This document shows positions 1 through 7,500 of a stretch of 8,809 bases of DNA, piece by piece. The translations under genes and the position numbers were made by a program. Position 1 is the first letter of the stretch. The number at the start of each line of letters is the position of its first letter. The DNA is from JAFAVZ01 sp036009105 (lineage in GTDB: Bacteria > Acidobacteriota > Thermoanaerobaculia > Gp7-AA8): NCBI GenBank assembly GCA_036009105.1, contig DASYMJ010000081.1, positions 1-8,809 of the forward strand, read 5' to 3'. Under the pieces are notes generated by a model that did no database searches, was not told where the DNA came from, and was given only the letters and a program-made list of their open reading frames with translations.

Positions 1-729
1 GATGACCTGCGCCTTCGGCTCCTCCGTCTCGGCCATGGTGATCTCCTCGCCATCGATCTTCCGCTGGATCAGGGCGCGGATGCGCTCCGTCACCTCGTCG
101 CGGTAGTTCTCCGGATGGAACTCGTCGTTGGCGCCCATCTCGGCGAGCTGGATGGCCATCTTCAGCTCGTTGTCCTTCACGATCGCTTCGCCGAGATCGA
201 GGTCTTCCTGGGCCCGGATCTCGTTCGGGTAGTAGAGCTGCTGCATCACCAGCCCCTTGCCCAGCGGCCGGAGCACGACCAGGTACTGCTTGCCGCGCGC
301 GGCGTACTTGGCCAGCGCCCAGCGGTCGGTCTCCACCAGGGCGCGGCTGAGCAGGGTGTAGGCGCGCTCGCCGCCTTTGTCCGGCGCGAGGTAGAACGCC
401 TTCTGGAAGAAGATGGGATCGATGGTGGTGGAGGGGAGGAATTCGTTGATCTCGATGGCCTGCGTGGCCCGCTCCTCGATCGCCTTCAATTCCTCCTCGG
501 AGAAGAGGACGTACTGGCCGCGGGAGAACTCGTAGCCTTTGGCCGTCTCCGTGCGGTCGATGGTCCGCTCGTCGCGGGGGCAGAAGAGCTGCTGCTGGAT
601 GCGGCTGCCGCACTCCGCATGAATCATGTTGAAGCTGATCTTTTCCGACGCCTCGGCGGCGGAGAAGAGCTTGACCGGGATGGAGACGAGGCCGAAGGCA
701 ATCTGGCCGGATGCGAACGCTCTGGGCAT
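1..729 (-). CDS. ku: Bacterial Ku protein (non-homologous end joining), C-terminus cut by window edge
   Basis: Bacterial Ku forms a homodimeric ring that threads onto DNA double-strand ends and recruits the ligase LigD for end joining in the cytoplasm. The reading frame runs from ATG at 729 to base 1 without a stop and gives 243 residues. The N-terminus (GQIAFGLVSIPVKLFSA, residues 8-24) matches the usual bacterial Ku opening. Other family signatures are TAKGYEF (62-68), EFLPSTTIDPIFFQKAFYLAPDKGGERAYTLL split across 96-127, and LRPLGKGLVMQQLYYPNEIR near 153-172. Family members are roughly 250-300 residues, so the ring-forming core is present and only the variable, usually basic tail lies outside the window. 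A Shine-Dalgarno AGGAG sits just upstream of the ATG. The gene is divergent from the ATL gene, with 115 bp between the starts. A ligD partner may lie beyond base 1, but this cannot be seen here. Confidence 0.96.
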   Translation of the reverse strand, partial: MPRAFASGQIAFGLVSIPVKLFSAAEASEKISFNMIHAECGSRIQQQLFCPRDERTIDRTETAKGYEFSRGQYVLFSEEELKAIEERATQAIEINEFLPSTTIDPIFFQKAFYLAPDKGGERAYTLLSRALVETDRWALAKYAARGKQYLVVLRPLGKGLVMQQLYYPNEIRAQEDLDLGEAIVKDNELKMAIQLAEMGANDEFHPENYRDEVTERIRALIQRKIDGEEITMAETEEPKAQVI

Positions 730-844
730 TGAGGGCTCCTGAAAGTTACTTGGATAAACGAGCCGTATTCTGGCTTTCTTCCGCGCCGGGGTGACCAAGT
801 ATTGTGCAGTGCAACTCCTGAAAACGCAATAAGATCTACTGCCT
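730..844. other. Divergent intergenic region between ku and the ATL gene
   Basis: This 115-bp gap must carry the leftward ku promoter and the rightward ATL promoter. It is clearly more AT-rich than the flanking genes. The ku Shine-Dalgarno (AGGAG on the minus strand) lies about 735-739. A short imperfect palindrome, AGCC-N7-GGCT, occupies 761-775 and could be an operator, but four-base arms are weak evidence. No convincing -35/-10 pair was identified for either direction, and no LexA-type box is evident. Confidence 0.5.
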
Positions 845-1201
845 GTGCACCCTTCGTATCAAAGGATTTACGCCGTGGTGCGGCGGGTACCGCGAGGCCG
901 GGTGGCGACGTACGGCCAGATTGCCGAGCTCGCCGGCCTGGACGGCCACGCGCGGCAGGTCGGCTACGCCCTCCACCACCTCCCGCCCCACAGCGACGTG
1001 CCGTGGCACCGCGTGCTGAACGCGCGCGGCGAGGTGAGCCCCCGCACCGCCGGCGACTCCCACGAGCTGCAGCGAATGCTCCTCGAGGCGGAGGGCGTCG
1101 AGTTCGATCTTCGCGGCCGGCTGAAGCTGGCCGCCTACCGGTGGAAGACGCGGGCGCGGCCTACAAGACCACGCTTTTCACCTTCGGATCGCGAGGGATG
1201 A
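845..1201 (+). CDS. atl: Alkyltransferase-like (ATL) DNA-damage recognition protein, MGMT DNA-binding fold
   Basis: ATL proteins bind O6-alkylguanine in DNA, flip the base, and mark it for nucleotide excision repair; unlike MGMT/Ogt they cannot transfer the alkyl group. The 118-residue product has the MGMT C-terminal DNA-binding domain: a helix-turn-helix RGRVATYGQIAELAG (17-31, with the base-flipping-type Tyr23), the Arg-finger region ARQVGYALH (36-44, Arg37), and PWHRV at 53-57. In methyltransferases this last motif is PCHRV, so Trp54 replaces the acceptor Cys, the classic ATL mark. There is no N-terminal MGMT domain. The GTG at 845 is chosen because an in-frame TAA lies at 830-832 and only a CTG lies between; the Shine-Dalgarno is weak. 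The core ends near YRW (98-100), and the last 18 residues form a basic tail overlapping the 3' end of the convergent MBL gene by 41 bp. Assignment is firm; the repair role is inferred from the family. Confidence 0.92.
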   Translation: MHPSYQRIYAVVRRVPRGRVATYGQIAELAGLDGHARQVGYALHHLPPHSDVPWHRVLNARGEVSPRTAGDSHELQRMLLEAEGVEFDLRGRLKLAAYRWKTRARPTRPRFSPSDREG

Positions 1202-2297
1202 TCTTGTATTTCTTCTTCTTCGACCCGTCGACCAGCTTCTGCAGCGCCTTGCGGTCATAGGGGTCGAGGAACAGGTCGACCGGATAGGTCAGGTGGACGT
1301 TGTACGCCGCGTCGCCCCGGGCGGAGAGGAGCAGCTCGAGCGTCTCGATGTCGGGGTTCTTGAACTTGCCGCCGTTGGAGGAGATCACGTAGTCCTTCGC
1401 CGGGATGCGCTCGAAGAAGTCGGCCTCCAGGTCGCGGATGCTGCCGTGATGCGGCACCTTCAGGACGTCGACCTCGAATTTGTCCTTCTTCATCAGCTTC
1501 GCGTTCTCGATCCCTTCCAGGATGAAGTCGCCGCGGGCGTCGCCGGTGAGGAGGATCTTCTTCTTCCCGTCCGTGGCGTAGACCACGATGCTGGCCAGGT
1601 TCGGCGGCGAGTCGTCCAGGTACTCCACGACCGAGGCGGACTTGCTCCCTTTCGGCTTCACCTTCTTCATCCAGTCCTTCTGCAGTTCGAGGAGGCGCTC
1701 GCGCGAGGGGCCGAGGACGGTCAGCTTCAGGCCGCCGCCGACGTCGAAGATGTCGTCCTTGCCGGCGCCGGCCATCAGCAGCGGACGGTCGTCGTTGATC
1801 GTCCAGCCGAGCTTGTTCTTGGCCAGCTCGCGCAGCTTCTTTCCCTGGGTGACGCTGGCGATCATCGCCGCGCTGGGGTGTTTCGCCCGCAGCTCGGGCG
1901 AGGCTGTCCCGTCCGTGGAGGCGATCGAGGCGGTGCCGCCGGCGGCCTTGAGGAACTTGTCGTCCTCGTCGCCCAGGATGTCGGTGAAGGCGTTGTGCCA
2001 GAGCTCCTGCACGGCGACCAGCCGCTCGCCCTTCGCCTCGTCCAGCTCCGCCGCCAGGTCGAGGATGCCCATGATGTGGTCCTCGTCGATGTGGCTGACC
2101 ATCACCAGGCGGACCGGCAGCGGCTCGTCCGGCGAGCGCGTCGCCTTGATCTCCGCCAGCCGCGGGCGGAGCGAGTTCGCGTAGACGGTCTTCGGGCCGC
2201 CGTCGATGATGATCAGCCGCGGGTCGGCCTTCGTCCCGTAGTGCAGGAGGAGGGAGTCGCCGTAGAGAGCGGGAAGAGCTTCGAGCTGCAAGGGCAT
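1161..2297 (-). CDS. ComEC/Rec2-like metallo-beta-lactamase-fold hydrolase, soluble
   Basis: The 378-residue product is a stand-alone metallo-beta-lactamase (MBL) fold protein of the ComEC/Rec2-like type. Visible motifs are GDSLLLHYG (13-21), the strand-turn LIIIDGG (28-34), the metal-binding SHIDEDHIMG (68-77, giving His69, Asp71, Asp73 and His74 in the HxDxDH form usual for ComEC-like MBLs), LLTGDAR (249-255, Asp253), VPHHGS (281-286) and a late ISSNGG (305-310). Relatives are metal-dependent nucleases or phosphodiesterases, but the substrate here is unknown. There is no signal peptide or membrane helix, unlike true ComEC channels, so it should act in the cytoplasm. It is Lys-rich around 210-220, 245-247 and 359-363, compatible with nucleic-acid binding. 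ATG 2297 is supported by GGAGG at 2304-2308 with a 6-nt spacer. It follows the S8 protease gene by 106 bp, a gap filled by a long hairpin, and its 3' end overlaps the convergent ATL gene. The pair suggests linked function; a defence role is an inference. Confidence 0.9.
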   Translation of the reverse strand: MPLQLEALPALYGDSLLLHYGTKADPRLIIIDGGPKTVYANSLRPRLAEIKATRSPDEPLPVRLVMVSHIDEDHIMGILDLAAELDEAKGERLVAVQELWHNAFTDILGDEDDKFLKAAGGTASIASTDGTASPELRAKHPSAAMIASVTQGKKLRELAKNKLGWTINDDRPLLMAGAGKDDIFDVGGGLKLTVLGPSRERLLELQKDWMKKVKPKGSKSASVVEYLDDSPPNLASIVVYATDGKKKILLTGDARGDFILEGIENAKLMKKDKFEVDVLKVPHHGSIRDLEADFFERIPAKDYVISSNGGKFKNPDIETLELLLSARGDAAYNVHLTYPVDLFLDPYDRKALQKLVDGSKKKKYKIIPRDPKVKSVVL

Positions 2298-2315
2298 CTT
2301 GGACCTCCACGTTGC

Positions 2316-2397
2316 GAGTTACTGGTTGCTCGTTACTGGTTACTGGTAGATCGCCCCGGTTCGTTACCAGCAACCAGCAACGAGCAACCAGCAACTC
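2316..2397. repeat. Long inverted repeat (33-nt arms, 16-nt loop) built from heptamers
   Basis: The arms are 2316-2348 and 2365-2397, separated by 16 nt. They match at 30 of 33 positions. All three differences are A in the left arm against G in the reverse complement of the right arm. In the minus-strand transcript, the sense of both flanking genes, these become G.U pairs, so the RNA stem is unbroken; in a plus-strand transcript they are A.C mismatches. Each arm consists of tandem seven-base units of the form GTTRCTG or GTTGCTC. The structure fills the gap between the protease stop (2404) and the MBL Shine-Dalgarno (2304-2308). There is no U-run after the stem, so it is not a standard intrinsic terminator. 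It may be a dispersed genomic repeat, a processing or stability element, or an attenuator of MBL expression. Confidence 0.88.
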
Positions 2398-2403
2398 TCT
2401 GCC

Positions 2404-4467
2404 TCAAACCGATTGCAGCGCCCTGAGGATGTCCACCATCCCGGCGCCCTGGAAATAGTGCTCCCGCCCGAGGTCGGTCGCGGTCGCGGTGAGGATCTCC
2501 TTGATGCGCCTCGGCCGGCCGATCAGCTCCTCGTAGCGGGCCATGAGCAGGGCCGCGGCGCCGCTGACGTGCGGCGTGGCCATGCTCGTGCCGTCCTTGC
2601 GCGCGGAGTCTGCGTTCGGCACCGGCGACTCGATCTTCTCGCCCGGCGCGACGATGTCCGGCTTGATCCGGCCGTCGCCGGTCGGGCCGCGGCTGGAGAA
2701 GTAGCTCACGCCGTACGTGTGCGGCTTGAAGCGGTGCGTCGCGCCGACGGTGATCACCAGGTCCGCATTCCCCGGATCGGTGATGCTGATGCTGCGATAC
2801 CCCTCCGTCGTCCCCTCCGGCGTGAGATAGGTGACGTATCCCTCGTTCCCCGCCGCGGCGGCGACCACCACGCCGTTGTTGACCAGCCGCTCCGCTTCTT
2901 CGCACACCGGCGTGCGGCCGCAGGCGAAGTTCATCACGTCGTGCTTGATGGACATGCTGAGGTTCGCGCCGTGGACCACGAAGTAGTCCTTGTGCGCGTT
3001 CTTGAAGCGGATGTACTGCAGCGCGGCGATGATGGAGAACTCGTCGCCCATGCCGTCGTCGTCGAAGACGCGGAGGTCGTAGAAGCGGATGTCGGGACAG
3101 ATGCCGCTCATGGTCGGCTGGTTCTCCCGGCCCTCGTCGGAGCTGCGCCAGTCCGCACCGAGGATGCCGGCGCAGTGGGTGCCGTGATCGTTGCGCGGGA
3201 TGTGGCCGACGCGCTGGTCATTGTCCTTGTCTTTGCCCAGCGCCTCGGTGAGATAGCGTTTGTCGTTCGGCACCTCGAGGAGCGGCTCGAGCAGCGTCCA
3301 GTCGATCTCGTTGCCGGAGATGAGCCGCGGCTTGAGCTGCTTGAGCTGGGCCAGGAGCTTCTCGTCCTTCCCCTTGCCGGCGAGGAGGCGGCGCACCCGG
3401 AGCGGCAAGTCGAGCGAGGGCGGATCGAGCCGGGCCGGATTGAGCAGCTGGCGGATGAGGCGGAAGTCATACGTGGCCACCACCCGCGTCCGGTTGACCC
3501 ACTTGCCCTCGACCTGCTCGAACGGTTTCGGGTACAGCGGATACAGGCCCTGCTTGTCCGCTTTGTCCTGGCGCAGGCGGAAGGCGGGATGCGTGGCGTC
3601 GATGCCGCTGTCCACGATGGCCCAGACCAGGTCTTTGCAGCTGATCTCGAACAGGCGCCGCGCCGCGTCCGCCTTCACCGCGACCGAGGAGCGGAAGATG
3701 GTGGTCGTCGCGCGGCGGTTGAGGTTCACCGTCCAGATGCGCGGGCCATCCGGCCTGGGCGGCACGACGCCGTCGAGCAACTCGGCGACGGCCTGCACTT
3801 CCGGCAGCCAGGAGGGCTTCGCCTCGCGCGTCTGGGTCGTCTCCCCCTTGCCCTTGTCTTTGGTGTCGATGGCATCGATCTCGGCAACGGTCCGGTCGCG
3901 CCGCTCTTTCTTGGCCAGGGCCAGGAAGCCGACGATGCGGAAGGTCCAGAGCAGGTCCGGCGACAAGCCGATCTTCGACGCCTGCCGCTCCGGATCGCGC
4001 AACGCGTCGGCGATCTCCCCCTGCTTTTTCGATTTGTGCAAATCCTCCGGCGAGACCGGCGCCCGCTCGATGGTCTTCGAACGCGGGTTCCTGACCCGCT
4101 GCCACAGCACATGCCGCCACCAGTCGGTGATGGGCAGGACGATGCGCACCAGCTCCTCGAAGGTCAGCTTGGCCAGGACGGTGGACTGGTTGTAGATCAG
4201 CTCGCGGTCCGGATCGTCGGCCTTCCCTTCCGCCTGCAGCCGGTCGTAGACCGCTTCCCGCACCTCGCCCGCCCGCGACTCGCCGAACGGCGTCAGCAGC
4301 AGCTCGCAAGTAGCGTCGAGGTCCTCGGCGAACTTGAGCCAGACGTCCGGCAGGATGGGCGAGTCCTGGGTGAAACGGCGGGCGTGGCCGAGGCCGAACA
4401 TCACCCGCTCGCACGCTTTGCGGTCGACGCTGGGACCCTTTTCCTCTTTCTTCGGTCGCTTCGCCAC
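2404..4467 (-). CDS. Subtilisin-family (S8) serine protease with large unknown N-terminal region
   Basis: The 687-residue product carries a complete subtilase triad: Asp286 in VWAIVDSGID, His428 in DHGTHCAGI and Ser628 in DGTSMATPHVSG, with the oxyanion Asn541 in AAAAGNEG. It should cleave peptide bonds; the substrate is unknown. The first ~280 residues are not a recognisable propeptide. They are mostly helical-looking, start with a Lys-rich stretch and include a Trp-rich patch (TDWWRHVLW, 114-122). No signal peptide is seen, so the enzyme is probably cytoplasmic. Asp-to-His spacing is 142 residues against about 32 in subtilisin, so a large insert with two charged helical segments (near 335-410) lies between them. 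The start is GTG 4467, preceded by a purine-rich GAGGGGAGGGG Shine-Dalgarno. It lies 48 bp after the secreted repeat protein and 106 bp before the MBL gene, with which it likely forms a functional pair. Protease identity is firm; a role in defence or signalling is inference. Confidence 0.95.
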   Translation of the reverse strand: MAKRPKKEEKGPSVDRKACERVMFGLGHARRFTQDSPILPDVWLKFAEDLDATCELLLTPFGESRAGEVREAVYDRLQAEGKADDPDRELIYNQSTVLAKLTFEELVRIVLPITDWWRHVLWQRVRNPRSKTIERAPVSPEDLHKSKKQGEIADALRDPERQASKIGLSPDLLWTFRIVGFLALAKKERRDRTVAEIDAIDTKDKGKGETTQTREAKPSWLPEVQAVAELLDGVVPPRPDGPRIWTVNLNRRATTTIFRSSVAVKADAARRLFEISCKDLVWAIVDSGIDATHPAFRLRQDKADKQGLYPLYPKPFEQVEGKWVNRTRVVATYDFRLIRQLLNPARLDPPSLDLPLRVRRLLAGKGKDEKLLAQLKQLKPRLISGNEIDWTLLEPLLEVPNDKRYLTEALGKDKDNDQRVGHIPRNDHGTHCAGILGADWRSSDEGRENQPTMSGICPDIRFYDLRVFDDDGMGDEFSIIAALQYIRFKNAHKDYFVVHGANLSMSIKHDVMNFACGRTPVCEEAERLVNNGVVVAAAAGNEGYVTYLTPEGTTEGYRSISITDPGNADLVITVGATHRFKPHTYGVSYFSSRGPTGDGRIKPDIVAPGEKIESPVPNADSARKDGTSMATPHVSGAAALLMARYEELIGRPRRIKEILTATATDLGREHYFQGAGMVDILRALQSV

Positions 4468-4515
4468 GTCCCCTCCCCTCTGAGGGAGTGACGGACGCGA
4501 CGATTTCCCTACCGG
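4468..4515. other. Short gap between repeat-protein gene and S8 protease gene
   Basis: This 48-bp stretch holds the purine-rich Shine-Dalgarno of the protease (minus strand, about 4469-4480) and a short CCTCTGAGG palindrome beside it. No terminator stem with a U-run is seen, so readthrough from the upstream gene is plausible. A separate promoter cannot be excluded. Confidence 0.4.
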
Positions 4516-7500
4516 CTAAAAGCGAACCTCGGCTACCCGGTCGGTCACCGCGACGTCTTTCCGCGCGTTCGCGGAGGTGATGCCGTAGGTGCCCGCGGGC
4601 AGGCCGTCGATACGCAGCGGCGCGGCGCTGCGCACCCCGAGGAGCTGCAACGCTTCGTGGAGCGGGAAGCCGGATGGCGACCAGACGCCGATGGCGCCCT
4701 TGCCATCCACCAGGAGCCCCGCCGCCGTTCGGCGCATGGTGATCGCGACCTCGGCCAGCTCGTCGCCGAGTTGCCGCGGAGCAACGAACATCCACCCGTA
4801 CGCCGGCGACCAGGCAGTCACCTCGGCGGTGCTGGCGGAAGGAGCCAGGTGGAAGACGGCGCGGCCGTCGGCGCCGGTGGTCGAGGCCTGCAGCTGGCCC
4901 GATTGGCGGAGAAAGACGAAGACGTTCGCCTGCGGGCCCTGCTCGCTCGTGACCAGGACCGCGACGTCGTTCACGCGCTTGGTGTCGAGGGTCAGTTGGG
5001 CGAAGGCGCTCCTCCCCTCGTCGACGGTGACCTTCTCCTCCGCCACGAGCCCTTCGCCCGATGCCCGCACCGTCGCGGCGCCGGCCTCGAGGCCGACGAA
5101 GGAGAAGTTGCCGCCGCTGTCGGCCAGGATGTTGATGCGCCGCGCGCCCTGCTCCACGGTGACCATCGCCTGCCGCGGCGCGGAGCCATCGCGTTTGCGG
5201 ACGATGCCGCTCACGCCGCTCTCCGGCAGCTCCAGCGCGAGCGCGAAGGCCTGCGCCTCCGGGATGACGATGGTCCGCGGCGCCGACTGGGTGGTGTCGG
5301 AGAGCCACGTCGCCGCGTAGCGTCCCGGCGCAACGTCGCGCAGCTCGAATGCGCCGTCGCCGCCGACCGACGCGCTGACCACGCGCGGCACGACGCCGAT
5401 GATCTCGTTGCCGATGGTCCCCATGGGCGTGGCCTGCGCAAGCTGGATGAACGGCTGCTGTTCCGTGGTGGAGAGCCGCACGAGGCCCTCCCCCACCGCC
5501 CGCCCGCCGCGCGTCACCCGTCCGGTCACGGTCACGCCATGCATGGCGATCGCGACCTCGGTTGTCCGTTCGGTGGCGGAGATGGTGACCTCCCGCTCGT
5601 GCACGACGCCGCCCCGTTCGGTCAGGCGCAGCACAGCCGGCCCGGCAGGCAGTGGCGCAATGGTGGCGTTGCCGTTCGCCAGCGGCGCGGCGAGCGGCAA
5701 CCAGTCGACGCCGTCAATGCCGACGCTCGCCTCGCTCCCGCACTGCGCCGCCGGCTCGCAGCGGATGCGCAGCGCGTGCACCTCGCCGATCTTCACGTCC
5801 CCGAGGTCGAGGTCGCTGTTCTCGCCGACCGTGATGCCCGTCTTCACCAGCGGCGCGCGCCCCGCCGCCTCACTCCAGAGCGTGTAAACGCCGGGCGCGA
5901 GGCCGCCGATGCGGAACGCGCCGTCCGCCGCCGACTGCGCCGAAGCCCACTCGCCGCGCAGGTAGGCGAGCGCGGGCATGAAGGCGCCCGGCCGGAGCAC
6001 GCGCAGCAGCACGTTCGGCAGCGGCGCGCCCGCGGCATCGACCGCGCGGCCGGCGATGCCGAAGCCGCGGCTGACCCGGATCGCGCCGAGGTCGACGTCC
6101 TCCCCTTTGGCGATGCGCCGCTCGGGGACGCGGAATGGCGCGAAGCCGTCCGGCCGTACTTCGACGTTGAGGCGGCCCGCATCGAGGCCGTCCAGTTCCA
6201 GCGAGCCGCTCGCGTCGAACTCTTCGATCGACTTGCGGCCGTTGATCTCGAGGGAGGCCGTGCCGGGACCGGCCGGCGCGCCATCCTCCTCCCGCACGAT
6301 GCGCGCGCGGACCGCCGCCGCTTTGGCGAGCCTCACTTTCGCGTCACCTTCCCGCGTCTCGTCGAACGGCAGGTAGCCCTTCGCGGTGACGCGGAGGCGG
6401 AACTGCGCCGCCGGCACGCCGGGCAAGGTCGCCATTCCGCGGTCGTTGGTGCGCGCGGATCGGGCAGCCTCCGCGCGGACGATGGCGTTCGCCACGGGCC
6501 GCGCCTGTTCGTCCGTCACCAGGACGCGGACCTCTCTTGCCTTCGGCAGAATGACCGGTCCCAGGTCGATGTCATCGTCTGCGCGGATCACCTCCGCCCG
6601 CTGCGCGAGCGGTTCCTTCGCCGCGCTCCAGGCGATGTCGCCCAGGGCCAGGCCGCCGATGGCGAAGGCGCCCCTGCCATCCGAGGCGGCGCGCTTCCGG
6701 ATGGTGATGCGCTCGCGGGGGATGACGAAGGAGGCGGTGATCGCAGCGTCTTTGATGGCCGCGCTTTCTTCGGTCACGGTCACGCCTCTCAGCGTCACCC
6801 CTTTGGTCAGCATCACGGTGCGCGGCAGCTCGCCGGGCAGCGCGTTGATCACGGCCGGTGCGCCCTCGTCACTCCAGACCACCGCCCGCATCGAGCCGGA
6901 CGGCACGGGCGGGATCTCCACCGCGCCGTCGCCCGCACCGCGGAACGGCAGGCCGGCGGCATCGAGTGAGCGCAATTCGATGTGCGCGCCGTGAGGAGGG
7001 TCGACCAGCATTGCAACCTTCGCCGCCTCCCCGGCCGTGATGGCGTCGGGCATCGCGGTCCAGGCGGAAGCGAGCGCCGGACCGGCGGCGCGGGCCAAGA
7101 CGCGCTCCCCTTTCGGAGCCTCGAAGGTGGCGACGCCATTCGCATCGGCCTGGGCAACCGGCAGCAGCCCGTCGGCGATCTCCGCCAGCATCGGCTCGGT
7201 GCCCCAGCGCACGTCCGTCCCCGCCTTGACCCGCACGGAGTAACGCACCGTGGCGGGGCAACTCTCCCCTTCCCGATGCGGCGCGCAATCATCCGACCAC
7301 GTCCACCCTTCCACCGCCGCGTGAGCGGCCGGACAGGCGCGCGCCTGCCGCAGATCGAAGAGCGCGATATGCGGCACGTCCGGCTTGCCGAAGCCGGTGG
7401 TCTTCCCGAAAAGGCAGGCAATGCGCGGCCCGCGCGTGTCGCAGTGCAGGTGCCCCCCGCCCTCCGCCGTGTCGCTCAAGCCGAGATGGACGATGCGCCG

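Noticed and set aside
115..732. 205-codon plus-strand open frame over the ku gene
   Set aside because: The minus strand encodes unmistakable Ku sequence across the same bases; the plus frame is a complement artefact.
730..844. Sigma-70-like promoter pieces in the ku/ATL gap (for example TTGCGT, 17 nt, CACAAT on the minus strand)
   Set aside because: Only partial matches to consensus in a short AT-richer stretch; not enough to call a promoter in either direction.
2311..2402. The repeat as a CRISPR array or transposon end
   Set aside because: There are no unique spacers between fixed-length repeats, no cas gene, no transposase and no target-site duplication.
2298..2403. The inverted repeat as an intrinsic terminator
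   Set aside because: The stem is only moderately GC-rich and no U-run follows on the minus strand; the loop and length are also atypical.
2413..4491. 692-codon open frame on the plus strand opposite the S8 protease
   Set aside because: It is an antisense shadow in GC-rich DNA: the product is Arg/Val/Asp/Leu-biased with no recognisable motif, while the minus strand encodes a full subtilase triad.
3467..5308. 613-codon minus-strand open frame spanning two genes
   Set aside because: It is out of frame with both the protease and the repeat protein, Arg/Gly/Ala-rich, and crosses a gene boundary.
4657..6969. 770-codon plus-strand open frame, followed by a 484-codon one at 6982-8436
   Set aside because: Both lie wholly opposite the secreted repeat protein. 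Their composition is low-complexity Arg/Ala/Asp/Gly, with no domain motif or fitting signal.
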